Assembly (NCBI RefSeq): GCF_001266615.1
Contig: NZ_LGHZ01000004.1
Span: 1-64,000 of the forward strand
Origin: Kluyvera genomosp. 1
GTDB taxonomy: Bacteria; Pseudomonadota; Gammaproteobacteria; Enterobacterales; Enterobacteriaceae
DNA length: 64,000 nt
Reading direction: 5' to 3'
The position numbers and the translations under genes are program-made. Positions 10,814-19,262 of the stretch are shown here, one piece after another (position 1 is the stretch's first letter; every line of letters begins with the position of its first letter). The notes below the pieces were generated by a model that was given only the letters and a program-made list of their open reading frames with translations, ran no database searches and was not told the origin of the DNA.

Positions 10814-12679
10814 ATGAATACGGGAAGTACCAATAGTGACGCCCCATTTGGCACGTTGTTGGGGTATGCGCCGGGTGGCGTAGCCATTTACTCTTCGAAT
10901 TACAGCAGCTTAAAGCCAGGCGACATGCCTGACGACGCATCGTTTCGCAGCTACATCGACAACGAATACATGGGCTACAAGTGGCAATGTGTCGAATTTG
11001 CCCGCCGCTTCCTGTTTATCACCTACGGATTTGTCTTCACCGACGTCGGCATGGCCTACGAGATCTTCTCGCTACGCTATCTGCGCCAGGTGGTGAACGA
11101 TGCCATTCTCCCGCTGCAGGCTTTCGCCAACGGTTCCCGTCGCCCGCCGCTCGTCGGCTCGCTGCTTATCTGGCAGAAGGGCGGCGAGTTCAACGAAACC
11201 GGCCACGTTGCGGTCATTACCCAGCTGCTTGGCAACAAGGTGCGCATCGCCGAGCAAAACGTGCTGCACTCGCCGCTGCCTGCAGGCCAACAGTGGACCC
11301 GTGAATTAACGCTTGAAGTCAAAGACGGTCACTACATTCTGCATGACACATTCGACGATACCAACATTCTCGGCTGGATGATTCAGACCGACGACGCTCG
11401 CTTTAGCCTGCCGCAGCCAGCGATTGCCGGTGAGGCGCTGAAGTTGGGCGGGGCGCGTCTGGATAACCATGGACAGTTTGATGGCGAGTGGCTGGATGAG
11501 TGCGACTCGCTGCAAAAAGCCTACGTCGCGGCGAACGGTCACGTGATTAACCGCGACCCGTACCAATATTTCACCATGACGGAAAGCGCCGAACAGGAGC
11601 TGATTAAAGCGACCAACGAGATGCATCTGATGTATCTCCACGCCACCGACAAAGTGATGCGTGATGACAATCTGCTGGCGCTGTTTGATATTCCGAAAAT
11701 CCTCTGGCCGCGTCTGCGTCTATCATGGCAGCGCCGCCGCCACGACATGATCACCGGGCGGATGGATTTCTGTATGGATGAGCGTGGGCTGAAGGTTTAT
11801 GAATACAATGCCGACTCCGCGTCTTGTCATACGGAAGGTGGTCTGATCCTCGAACAGTGGCTGAAAACAGGCTATCAGGGCACCGGCCATAACCCGGCGG
11901 AAGAGCTGCTGAGTGAGCTGGTGGGAGCGTGGAAACACAGCCTCGCCAGACCATTCGTGCACATCATGCAGGACAAAGATCTTGAAGAGAACTATCACGC
12001 CCAGTTTATGCAGCGTGCGCTGACCCAGGCGGGCTTTGAATGCAAAATTCTTTACGGCCTTGATGAGCTGCGCTGGGATGCGGCAGGCCAGCTGATAGAT
12101 GGCGATGGACGTCTGGTGAACTGCGTGTGGAAAACCTGGGCATGGGAAACCGCCATCGAACAGGTGCGTGAAGTCAGTGAAAGCGAGTACGCGGCAGTGC
12201 CGATTCGTACCGGTCACCCGGATAACGAAGTACGCCTGATTGATGTTCTGCTACGACCGGAAGTCATGGTCTTTGAGCCGCTGTGGACGGTGATCCCTGG
12301 CAACAAAGCAATCCTGCCGGTGCTGTGGTCGCTGTTCCCGAACCACCCGTATCTGCTGGATACCGATTTTGAGGTCAGTGAACATCTGGCGAAAACCGGC
12401 TACGCCGTGAAGCCGATCTCCGGCCGCTGCGGCAGCAACATCGATCTGGTCAGCGGTCACGATCAGCTGCTGGATCAGACCAGCGGTAAATTTGTCGACC
12501 GAAAAAATATTTACCAGCAACTTTGGTGCTTGCCAAACGTGGCGGGAAAATATATTCAGGTATGTACCTTTACCGTTGGCGGTAACTATGGCGGCACCTG
12601 CCTGCGGGGCGATGACTCTCTGGTGATTAAAAAAGAGAGCGATATCGAACCGCTGGTCGTCATTAAAGATAACGAATAA
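10814..12679 (+). CDS. gss: Bifunctional glutathionylspermidine synthetase/amidase
   Basis: Two-domain enzyme of 621 residues (E. coli 619). The N-terminal CHAP amidase hydrolyses glutathionylspermidine and holds nucleophile Cys59 in KWQCVEFARRF and His in ETGHVAVIT. The C-terminal ATP-grasp synthetase joins glutathione to spermidine and shows GRMDFCMDERGLKVYEYNAD and SGRCGSNIDLV (family knowledge for both reactions). The start follows AGGAAGG. The gene is divergent from the DsbA-like and yghU genes and ends in its own terminator. It links glutathione (gshB) and polyamine (speA, speC) products made elsewhere in this window. Confidence 0.97.
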   Translation: MNTGSTNSDAPFGTLLGYAPGGVAIYSSNYSSLKPGDMPDDASFRSYIDNEYMGYKWQCVEFARRFLFITYGFVFTDVGMAYEIFSLRYLRQVVNDAILPLQAFANGSRRPPLVGSLLIWQKGGEFNETGHVAVITQLLGNKVRIAEQNVLHSPLPAGQQWTRELTLEVKDGHYILHDTFDDTNILGWMIQTDDARFSLPQPAIAGEALKLGGARLDNHGQFDGEWLDECDSLQKAYVAANGHVINRDPYQYFTMTESAEQELIKATNEMHLMYLHATDKVMRDDNLLALFDIPKILWPRLRLSWQRRRHDMITGRMDFCMDERGLKVYEYNADSASCHTEGGLILEQWLKTGYQGTGHNPAEELLSELVGAWKHSLARPFVHIMQDKDLEENYHAQFMQRALTQAGFECKILYGLDELRWDAAGQLIDGDGRLVNCVWKTWAWETAIEQVREVSESEYAAVPIRTGHPDNEVRLIDVLLRPEVMVFEPLWTVIPGNKAILPVLWSLFPNHPYLLDTDFEVSEHLAKTGYAVKPISGRCGSNIDLVSGHDQLLDQTSGKFVDRKNIYQQLWCLPNVAGKYIQVCTFTVGGNYGGTCLRGDDSLVIKKESDIEPLVVIKDNE

Positions 12680-12689
12680 ATGCGGATGA

Positions 12690-12726
12690 GTAGCCCGACG
12701 TCGCTGCGTTTGACCGGGCTACTTTT
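12690..12726 (+). terminator. Intrinsic terminator of gss
   Basis: Stem GTAGCCCG / CGGGCTAC with a 17-base loop followed by TTTT, starting about ten bases after the gss stop. Confidence 0.85.
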
Positions 12727-12776
12727 AAAAATCCGCTGGCAATAAACACAACAACAAGACAGAAAAGGAAAATACT

Positions 12777-13958
12777 ATGCACGATCGGCGCCTCGCCGTC
12801 CGCGCGGGTGAACTCAAGCCCTCCGCCGTCCGCGAACTCTTAAAGCACAGTAAATTACCCGGCGTGATTTCTCTTGGTGGCGGTATTCCGGCCCCGGAGC
12901 TTTTTGATACCGAAGGGCTGGAGCTGGCGGTGCAGAAGGTGATGAGCGAGCGCTTCAACGACGCGTTCCAGTATGGTTTGACCGAAGGCTATCCGCCGCT
13001 GCGTCAAGCCGTCAGCGAGCTGTGTCAGGCACGCGGCGTGGCCTGTCAGGCGAGTCACTTGTACATCACTTCCGGTTCACAGCAGTCGCTGGATATCGTG
13101 GCGCGCACGCTGCTCGATCCGGGCGATGCGATTGTCGTTGAACGTCCAACCTATCTGGCGGCCCTGCAGGTTTTCCAGCTGGCGCAGGCCAATATTCTCA
13201 GCGTCGATACCGATGACAATGGCATGCTGGTCGAACAGCTCGCTGAGCTGCTGACCACCACCACCGTTAAAGCGGTCTATCTGGTACCGACTTTCGGCAA
13301 CCCTGGCGGTAAGACTCTGAGCGACGATCGTCGCCGTCGCCTGGTCGAACTGGCTAAGCAGCACGATTTTGTGATCATCGAAGACGATCCGTACGGTGAG
13401 ATCAGCTTTACCGATGAAGTGCAGCGCCCGCTGTATCAGCACGCCGTAGAATTGGGCTGCGAAGATCAGGTGGTGTATACCTCAACCTTCTCCAAGATCC
13501 TGGCGCCAGGGATGCGTATTGGCTGGATCGTCATGCCGGACTGGTTGGCGCAGCAGACGGTGATCGTCAAGCAGGCCGCCGATCTGCATACCAACATGCT
13601 GTCGCAGGTGATCACCGCTGAGTACCTCAGCATGAATCGTTTGGAGAGCCAGATTGCGCTGATTCGTGAAGACTATCGTAAGAAGTGCAATGCATTGGCT
13701 AACGCGTTGGAAAGCCGTCTGGGTGAACATCTGGAGTTCAGTCGTCCAAAGGGGGGGATGTTCCTGTGGGCGCGTTTCCGCTATCCGTTTGATACTATGC
13801 AGTGGCTGAATAAGACGCTGGAAAATGGCGTGGTGTACGTGCCGGGCGAAGCGTTTTACAACGACAATCCGGATACCCGCACTCTGCGTTTATCCTACTC
13901 GACTGTCTCTGAAGAAGGGCTGATGACCGCGGTAGAACGTCTGGCGAAGTCACTGTAA
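12777..13958 (+). CDS. PLP-dependent class I aminotransferase (MocR/LysN type, no HTH)
   Basis: Fold-type I aminotransferase of 393 residues, similar to 2-aminoadipate or aromatic aminotransferases of the LysN/KAT group. Evidence: ISLGGGIPAPELF near the N-terminus, YGLTEGYPPLR, the ITSGSQQSLD cofactor loop, PTFGNPGG, EDDPYGEI, and the PLP lysine in TFSKILAPGMRIGW. A C-terminal arginine in TLRLSYS would bind the substrate carboxylate. The N-terminal GntR-type DNA-binding domain of MocR regulators is absent. GGAAAA precedes the ATG. The substrate cannot be assigned from sequence alone. Confidence 0.88.
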   Translation: MHDRRLAVRAGELKPSAVRELLKHSKLPGVISLGGGIPAPELFDTEGLELAVQKVMSERFNDAFQYGLTEGYPPLRQAVSELCQARGVACQASHLYITSGSQQSLDIVARTLLDPGDAIVVERPTYLAALQVFQLAQANILSVDTDDNGMLVEQLAELLTTTTVKAVYLVPTFGNPGGKTLSDDRRRRLVELAKQHDFVIIEDDPYGEISFTDEVQRPLYQHAVELGCEDQVVYTSTFSKILAPGMRIGWIVMPDWLAQQTVIVKQAADLHTNMLSQVITAEYLSMNRLESQIALIREDYRKKCNALANALESRLGEHLEFSRPKGGMFLWARFRYPFDTMQWLNKTLENGVVYVPGEAFYNDNPDTRTLRLSYSTVSEEGLMTAVERLAKSL

Positions 13959-13966
13959 TACGCTAT

Positions 13967-13993
13967 GTTCCGCGCCATTTATTGGCGCGGAAC
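13967..13993. terminator. Shared hairpin between aminotransferase gene and small membrane protein gene
   Basis: Eleven-base perfect stem GTTCCGCGCCA / TGGCGCGGAAC with a five-base loop, between two convergent reading frames. T-runs are weak on both sides. Confidence 0.65.
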
Positions 13994-14004
13994 CTTATCC
14001 GTTG

Positions 14005-14094
14005 TTATTCCGGATCGGCAATTCTATCGTCTAACCAAACCAGCATCAGCGTTGCCAGAATGGCGACGGCGGCGGTGCCAATAAATAACCACAT
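14005..14094 (-). CDS. Small membrane protein, 29 residues
   Basis: A reading frame of 29 codons plus TAA, too short for most gene callers. The protein begins MWLFIGTAAVAILATL and ends LDDRIADPE: one hydrophobic helix (residues 1-20) then an acidic tail, the usual shape of single-pass small membrane proteins. The ribosome-binding site GAGGA lies seven bases ahead of the ATG, and a hairpin follows the stop. Its upstream region also holds a 20-codon frame that ends ten bases before this start. No match to a named small protein is claimed. Confidence 0.65.
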   Translation of the reverse strand: MWLFIGTAAVAILATLMLVWLDDRIADPE

Positions 14095-14202
14095 AACCAA
14101 ATCCTCAGCTTATTGTTCTTATTATTCTGCTGTTCACTAACGCGTGCGCTTTACTCATCGTCGACATCGTAGGGCCCAGGTGAAAAATCAGCGATGAAAA
14201 TA

Positions 14203-14237
14203 AGAGGTTGTTCGTATCAGATCAACCCCTTTTTTCG
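14203..14237 (+). terminator. Terminator-like hairpin with T-run
   Basis: Short stem GGTTG / CAACC with a long loop followed by CCTTTTTTCG. No plus-strand gene precedes it, so it may end a short non-coding transcript or belong to the decayed gene next to it. Confidence 0.4.
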
Positions 14238-14252
14238 TGTGGGACCGCCTGT

Positions 14253-14366
14253 TTAGCGCATGCTTTGGGTGATGGGATATGCCACCTGCAGGGAGCGGCC
14301 GTCTAACCCGTACAGCGTAGAGCGCGCGTACTCCGTGAAGAGGAAATCTTTAACCCAACGAAATTG
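14253..14366 (-). pseudogene. C-terminal remnant of a lost gene
   Basis: A 37-codon open stretch ending in TAA reads like real protein (FLFTEYARSTLYGLDGR, then LQVAYPITQSMR) but has a TAG just upstream and no usable start codon. It is interpreted as the 3' end of a gene whose 5' part was deleted, next to the YdeP-type gene. The parent family was not recognised. Confidence 0.45.
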
Positions 14367-14411
14367 CTACCGTATTCAGTATTGAAATAGCCTACAGAAT
14401 AAGCGGTAAAA

Positions 14412-16700
14412 ATGAGTCAGGGTGTTCAGGGTGTAAACGGCTATCAAGGGCCGGCGGGTGGATGGGGCGCGGTCAAAGCAGTGACGGCGTCGGTATTTTC
14501 TCAGAAGGCCGTCGCGCGCGATATTATTGCCATGTTCAGGATGAACCAGGTTAAAGGTTTCGACTGTCCGGGCTGCGCGTGGCCTGACCCTGGGCATCGG
14601 TCACCCATGGAACTGTGCGAAAATGGTGTGAAGGCCGTCTCCTGGGAAACGACCAGCAAAAAGGCCTCGCCGGCGTTTTTCCGTCAGCATTCGGTGGCTG
14701 AACTCTGGAATTACAGCGACTATGAGCTAGAGAATATTGGCCGCCTGACGCATCCGATGAAGTATGACCGCGCTACCGACCGCTGGCAGGCGGTGGAATG
14801 GCAGCAGGCGTTTGCGGAAATCGGTGAGCGCTTGCGCAGCTATGATTCTCCGGAACAGGTAGAGTTTTATACCTCCGGGCGTACCTCCAATGAAGCGGCC
14901 TTCCTCTATCAACTGTTTGCCCGCGAATACGGCAGTAACAACTTCCCCGACTGCTCTAATATGTGCCATGGGCCGACCAGCGCCGGACTGACTGAGTCAA
15001 TTGGCATGGGCAAAGGCACCGTCGAGCTGGAGGATTTTGAGCACTGCGATTTGGTGATTTGTATCGGCCATAATCCGGGTACTAATCATCCGCGCATGCT
15101 CACGACGCTTCGGGAAGTGGCGCAGCGCGGCGCGCGAATTATTTCCATCAATCCGCTGGCTGAGCGGGGGCTTGAGCGCTTTAGTTTTCCGCAAAGCCCC
15201 ACCGATATGCTCAAAGGTCATTCCACCGTTCTGAGCAACGATTACTATCAGGTCAAAATGGGCGGTGATGCTTCGCTGCTCAAAGGGGTGATGAAAGCGC
15301 TGATTGAGATGGATGAGGCCAGAATTTTGCTGGGGGAGGCGCCGTGTCTCGACCGCGCGTTTCTGACTCAGCACACCGATGGCTATCAGGCGTTGTATGA
15401 CGATTTGCACCAGTGCCGCTGGGCGGATCTGGAGAATGATTCAGGGCTGACGCGCAGTCAGATGGAAGATCTGGCGTACCGCTACGATAAATCGAAGGCG
15501 ACGATCGTCTGCTACGGTTTGGGGATCACTCAGCATAAGAACGGTACCGAGAACGTCCAGCAATTGGTTAATCTGTTGCTGTTAAAAGGCAATATGGGTA
15601 AGCGCGGTGCGGGGATTTGTCCGCTGCGCGGCCATTCCAACGTGCAGGGCGATCGCTCGGTGGGTATTAACGAAGCCGCATCGGAAACGTTTCTTCTGCG
15701 TCTTGAAGCCCGCTTCAATATCAACGTGTCGCGTAAACATGGACGCTCAAGCGTAGAGAGTATTCGCGCCATCGAGCGAGAAGAAGCGAAAGCGCTTATC
15801 TGCATGGGCGGCAATCTGGCGGTAGCGATGCCGCAACCGCAGCGCACTTTTGAGGCGATGAAAAAGCTGGATCTACAGGTTCATGTGGCGACCAAGCTGA
15901 ATCGCTCACATCTGCTGCTGGCAAAGCACAATTATCTGCTGCCTGCACTGGGGCGTACCGAACGCGATTTGCAGGCCAGTGGGATCCAATCAGTCACCGT
16001 CGAGGACTCCATGTCGATGGTGCATGCCTCCTGTGGCGCGCTGAAGCCGGCTTCACCGTGGTTGAAGTCGGAACCCGCTATTGTGGCGGAACTGGCGCGG
16101 GCGACGCTGCCGAATTCGCCGGTAAACTGGGAGGCGCTGTGCGGCAGCTACGATCTTATCCGTGAAGCGATAGCTGACGTCATCCCGGCATTTGCCAACT
16201 ATAACGCGCGCATTGCTCGCCCCGGCGGTTTTCGGATGGATACCCCAGCCTCACGCCGGGAATGGCATACCGCCACCGGCAAAGCCAATTTTGTAGTCAG
16301 CCGACAGCAAGCCGTTGAACGCGACAAGCAGCCCGCCGGGGCGCTGGTACTGGCCACGCTGCGCAGTCACGATCAGTACAACACCACGATCTATGGGATG
16401 AACGATCGCTATCGTGGGATCACCGGGCGTCGTGACGTGGTGTTTTTAAGCCAGGCAGAAACCGATGCGCGCGGCTTGGTTGAAGGCGATGTGATTAATT
16501 TGCTGGCGTTGGATGATAACGGCCAGCCGGATGCGAATCGTGCTATGTACGGGCTAACGGTAGTGGTCTACAGCATGGCCGCAGGGTCAATCGGTGCCTA
16601 TCTGCCGGAGGCTAACGTGTTGTTATCGCTGGATGCAGTGGACAGACAAAGCCTGACACCAGCGTATAAGAGCGCGCCGGTTATCATCCGCAAAGCGTAG
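14412..16700 (+). CDS. YdeP/FdhF-type molybdopterin oxidoreductase
   Basis: Large cytoplasmic bis-MGD oxidoreductase of 762 residues, closely similar along its length to E. coli YdeP, which contributes to acid resistance through an unknown reaction (family knowledge). Two cysteines, Cys52 and Cys55 in DCPGCAWP, are the N-terminal remnant of an iron-sulfur site. The cofactor-binding blocks GRTSNEAAFLYQLFAREYG, GHNPGTNHPRM and RGHSNVQGDR, and the C-terminal molydopterin dinucleotide domain (LATLRSHDQYNTTIYG), are intact. The ribosome-binding site ahead of the ATG is weak. It stands alone after a gene remnant and before an AT-rich region. Confidence 0.88.
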   Translation: MSQGVQGVNGYQGPAGGWGAVKAVTASVFSQKAVARDIIAMFRMNQVKGFDCPGCAWPDPGHRSPMELCENGVKAVSWETTSKKASPAFFRQHSVAELWNYSDYELENIGRLTHPMKYDRATDRWQAVEWQQAFAEIGERLRSYDSPEQVEFYTSGRTSNEAAFLYQLFAREYGSNNFPDCSNMCHGPTSAGLTESIGMGKGTVELEDFEHCDLVICIGHNPGTNHPRMLTTLREVAQRGARIISINPLAERGLERFSFPQSPTDMLKGHSTVLSNDYYQVKMGGDASLLKGVMKALIEMDEARILLGEAPCLDRAFLTQHTDGYQALYDDLHQCRWADLENDSGLTRSQMEDLAYRYDKSKATIVCYGLGITQHKNGTENVQQLVNLLLLKGNMGKRGAGICPLRGHSNVQGDRSVGINEAASETFLLRLEARFNINVSRKHGRSSVESIRAIEREEAKALICMGGNLAVAMPQPQRTFEAMKKLDLQVHVATKLNRSHLLLAKHNYLLPALGRTERDLQASGIQSVTVEDSMSMVHASCGALKPASPWLKSEPAIVAELARATLPNSPVNWEALCGSYDLIREAIADVIPAFANYNARIARPGGFRMDTPASRREWHTATGKANFVVSRQQAVERDKQPAGALVLATLRSHDQYNTTIYGMNDRYRGITGRRDVVFLSQAETDARGLVEGDVINLLALDDNGQPDANRAMYGLTVVVYSMAAGSIGAYLPEANVLLSLDAVDRQSLTPAYKSAPVIIRKA

Positions 16701-16977
16701 TCTCGCACTCTCTCCAACAAGAGCGAGTTGTTAACAAACGGATTCACCGGGCGCTTCAAAGCCGCTTTTCGCTATCGTCAGAGGGGGGTATCGCAGAGAT
16801 GCATGCCGCCCCGTTTTCCTTTCTGAGCGACCCTTCTTCATATTCTCCCGCCTGTAAGCGCATTTTGTACTCTCTGTAGAGTATCTATCAGAAGACAATA
16901 TTACCTCTAAATGACTATTTTATTGATGATGAACCTCTTAAGGTCAATTTTCCTATTTTTGATGCCGGGCACGTTAA

Positions 16978-16991
16978 TTGATTTAAATCAA
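16978..16991. promoter_or_regulatory. Exact FNR-consensus site within a 24-bp perfect palindrome
   Basis: TTGATTTAAATCAA matches the FNR consensus TTGAT-N4-ATCAA at all ten defined positions. It is the core of a perfect palindrome at 16973-16996. Confidence 0.6.
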
Positions 16992-17063
16992 TTAACCAAT
17001 GTGTAACAATTAAGTTAAATCATGAAGCTGAACATGATGTTTACATAACATTACAATTTGGTG

Positions 17064-17077
17064 TTGATGCACATCAA
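17064..17077. promoter_or_regulatory. Second exact FNR-consensus site
   Basis: TTGATGCACATCAA, again a full match to TTGAT-N4-ATCAA. Its centre is 86 bases from the first site, about eight helical turns. Confidence 0.55.
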
Positions 17078-17229
17078 TACGAGTAATTTCTTATTATTAG
17101 AATAATCCTAAAAGCAAAATGTCTATTTGCTTGATCTACCTGTTTTTATTAAATAATTGATCGATCAAGACGATCCATATTCATTAAATTAATAGACAAT
17201 ATCTATCAGTAACAATAAATTGATCGTTT

Positions 17230-17259
17230 TTGACGATGCAATACTGCTGTGTATATAAT
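17230..17259 (+). promoter_or_regulatory. Sigma-70-type promoter of the LuxR-type regulator
   Basis: A TTGACG -35 box and a TATAAT -10 box separated by 18 bases. The leader that follows contains an inverted repeat TAGCAT / ATGCTA at about 17286-17308 before the ATG at 17342. Confidence 0.65.
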
Positions 17260-17341
17260 CGTCCCGAGTTTGGATAGTACGGTTTTAGCATTATGAGAAA
17301 CGGATGCTAAATAAGGTCTGACCAGGATGTTGGGGTAATAT

Positions 17342-17908
17342 ATGAGGCAGTGTATTATCTCGGATAACAGTTTTTTCCTTTTGGCATTACAAGATGATGA
17401 AGTTATTCAGGATGGTAATATTGCAATAATCCACTCCTGGCAATTGCAGTCGCAATGTTACTTACGAACTTCCGTCAGTGATGTAATTGTGCTTTATATC
17501 TCTGATATCGTAGAAAGACATCGCATACTCAGTTTATTAGCTTCACGAGATTCTCATTGCCGAATCATACTGTTATACAAGATGGATGTTTCTTCCGGAT
17601 ATGTTTTTCAGGGGCCGTTTCCATGGCTAATTCCTGAGAAAATAGGCTTTACGGAGCTGTACTCATGCCTGTGCGAGGCAAGTGAAACTATTTTCAATCA
17701 GAGAGAATTCTCTGAGAGGGAGCGTATTGTCTTTCGTTATTTTTGTGAGGGGTATTCTGTATCACAAATAAATGAAATGGCAGGGTTCAACGAAAAGCAT
17801 ATCTATTACTTAAGACAAAAAACGAAAAAAATGTTTGGCCTGAGGGGTAATAACGCAGCCACCATGTCATTTTATATGGATATTTCTAAGCTTAACCGCA
17901 GGTGGTGA
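17342..17908 (+). CDS. LuxR-type transcriptional regulator next to fimbrial operon
   Basis: Protein of 188 residues with a C-terminal LuxR/GerE-type helix-turn-helix: SEREIVFRYF-like start (SERERIVFRYFCEG), then YSVSQINEMAGFNEKHIYYLRQKTKKMF near residues 125-165. The N-terminal part is not recognisable as an autoinducer or receiver domain. Codon use and base composition are AT-rich compared with neighbours, suggesting acquisition. Placed about 160 bases ahead of fimA on the same strand, it is the likely local regulator of the fimbrial genes (inference from context). Confidence 0.8.
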   Translation: MRQCIISDNSFFLLALQDDEVIQDGNIAIIHSWQLQSQCYLRTSVSDVIVLYISDIVERHRILSLLASRDSHCRIILLYKMDVSSGYVFQGPFPWLIPEKIGFTELYSCLCEASETIFNQREFSERERIVFRYFCEGYSVSQINEMAGFNEKHIYYLRQKTKKMFGLRGNNAATMSFYMDISKLNRRW

Positions 17909-18067
17909 TTCCACCATCTGATATCCAGACTGAATTGCTATTGGCGGCAGTTTTCTCGCATTGGTCAATTATGTGCGACAGATAATTTATCTGCCGTCAC
18001 GGCCCAGCATTGCTTTTCAAAAAACGAGAATAATATTCTCAATTTCAATTAACAAGGAGTTGGTTTC
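17909..18067 (+). promoter_or_regulatory. fimA upstream region
   Basis: Contains the small palindrome CAGATAATTTATCTG at about 17979-17993, a possible operator, and AT-rich sequence before the AAGGAG site of fimA. The 9-bp inverted repeats of the E. coli fimS invertible switch were not found. Confidence 0.4.
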
Positions 18068-18619
18068 ATGGGAATTAATAAAGCTGCGCTGGTTGTCATC
18101 TCTGCTCTGTCCCTGGCTTCGACGGCTGCGTTGGCTGCGGATCCTACCACGGTCAACGGCGGTACGGTGCATTTCAAAGGTGAAGTCGTCAACGCCGCCT
18201 GTGCGGTGGATGCAGGCTCTGTCGATCAGACTGTACAGATGGGCCAGGTTCGTTCCGCAAAACTGGCAACGGCTGGCAGCACCAGTTCATCCGTTGGCTT
18301 CAACATTCAGTTGGATGATTGCGACACCAGCGTTTCTACCAAAGCGTCCGTAGCATTCTCCGGTAATGCGGTAGATACCACCAACAACACCGTACTGGCT
18401 CTGCAGGGTTCTGCGGCAGGCAGCGCAACCAACGTTGGCGTGCAGATCCTCGATAACAAAGGCACCCCGCTGGCACTCGATGGCGCAACCTTCAGCGCCG
18501 CTACCACGCTGAACGATGGCACTAACGTCATTCCGTTCCAGGCTCGCTACTACGCAACGGGTGCTGCCACTGCCGGTACCGCTAACGCCGATGCGACCTT
18601 CAAAGTTCAGTACGAGTAA
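18068..18619 (+). CDS. fimA: Type 1 fimbrial major pilin FimA
   Basis: Major rod subunit, 183 residues. Signal peptide of about 23 residues ending TAALA. The mature protein has the two pilin cysteines (NAACAVD and LDDCDT), the donor-strand N-terminal segment and the C-terminal beta-strand ending FKVQYE that is recognised by the chaperone. AAGGAG precedes the ATG. First gene of the operon fimA-fimI-fimC-fimD-fimF-fimG-fimH. Exported by Sec and assembled through the FimD usher (family knowledge). Confidence 0.93.
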   Translation: MGINKAALVVISALSLASTAALAADPTTVNGGTVHFKGEVVNAACAVDAGSVDQTVQMGQVRSAKLATAGSTSSSVGFNIQLDDCDTSVSTKASVAFSGNAVDTTNNTVLALQGSAAGSATNVGVQILDNKGTPLALDGATFSAATTLNDGTNVIPFQARYYATGAATAGTANADATFKVQYE

Positions 18620-18687
18620 TTGATTTGGCAAGGAAGCCCTCAGAGCCAGGATGGCTCGTTATCCGCGATGGAACGGAGGTGATAGCA

Positions 18688-19227
18688 ATGGGAAGGGTGA
18701 AGTCGGGGCTGATTTTACTGTTGCTCCCAACGGCCGTACTGGCGGGAAATCGCTGGAACGTCACGGTTCCAGGCGGAGGAATGCGCTTTCAAGGGCAGAT
18801 TATTGCCGAAGCCTGCAGCGTCGATGCGGGCGATCGTCTGATGACGGTCAATATGGGGCAAATCAGCAGCCAACGCTTTCGAGCGGCTGGGGAAGATGCT
18901 AGCCCGGTTCCGTTTGATATCCATCTCGTGGACTGCAACACGGAAGTCAGTCAGCACGTTGGTGTGTCTTTTCAAGGGGTTGCTGATGGCAAGGACCCCG
19001 ATGTGCTCTCGGTGGGTGAAGGGGCCGGAATTGCCACTGGTATCGGCGTCGCCTTGTTTGATAGCGAAGGCAGCCTGATACCGCTGAACGGCGAACCAAC
19101 ACGTTGGGCAAAGCTTTATGACGGCCCGACCACGCTGCATTTTGTCGCGAAATATCGTTCGACGGAGCGGCAGGTCACCGGCGGTGTTGCGAATGCGCAG
19201 GCCTGGTTTTCATTGACCTACCAATAA
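18688..19227 (+). CDS. fimI: Fimbrial protein FimI
   Basis: Minor pilin-like protein of about 179 residues. Signal peptide to TAVLAG, cysteines in EACSVD and DCNTEV, C-terminus AWFSLTYQ. The ATG at 18688 is chosen because GGAGGTGA lies directly upstream. The in-frame TTG at 18625 would destroy the signal peptide. FimI caps or terminates rod growth at the cell surface in E. coli (family knowledge). It sits 68 bases after fimA, in the same place as in the E. coli fim operon. Confidence 0.88.
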   Translation: MGRVKSGLILLLLPTAVLAGNRWNVTVPGGGMRFQGQIIAEACSVDAGDRLMTVNMGQISSQRFRAAGEDASPVPFDIHLVDCNTEVSQHVGVSFQGVADGKDPDVLSVGEGAGIATGIGVALFDSEGSLIPLNGEPTRWAKLYDGPTTLHFVAKYRSTERQVTGGVANAQAWFSLTYQ

Positions 19228-19262
19228 TTAATCAGCAGTCAGACCGAAGACAGGAAATAACG

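Larger units (their letters stand above)
16701..17229. other. AT-rich intergenic region upstream of LuxR-type regulator
   Basis: About 530 bases without a credible reading frame, visibly richer in A and T than the flanking genes. It contains two exact FNR-type inverted repeats, a further palindrome TTGATCGATCAA at 17157-17168 and many A/T tracts, as seen in H-NS-bound control regions of acquired fimbrial loci. Confidence 0.6.

Noticed and set aside
17330..18067. fimS-type invertible switch
   Set aside because: TTGGGG occurs near 17334 but no matching inverted copy was found before fimA.
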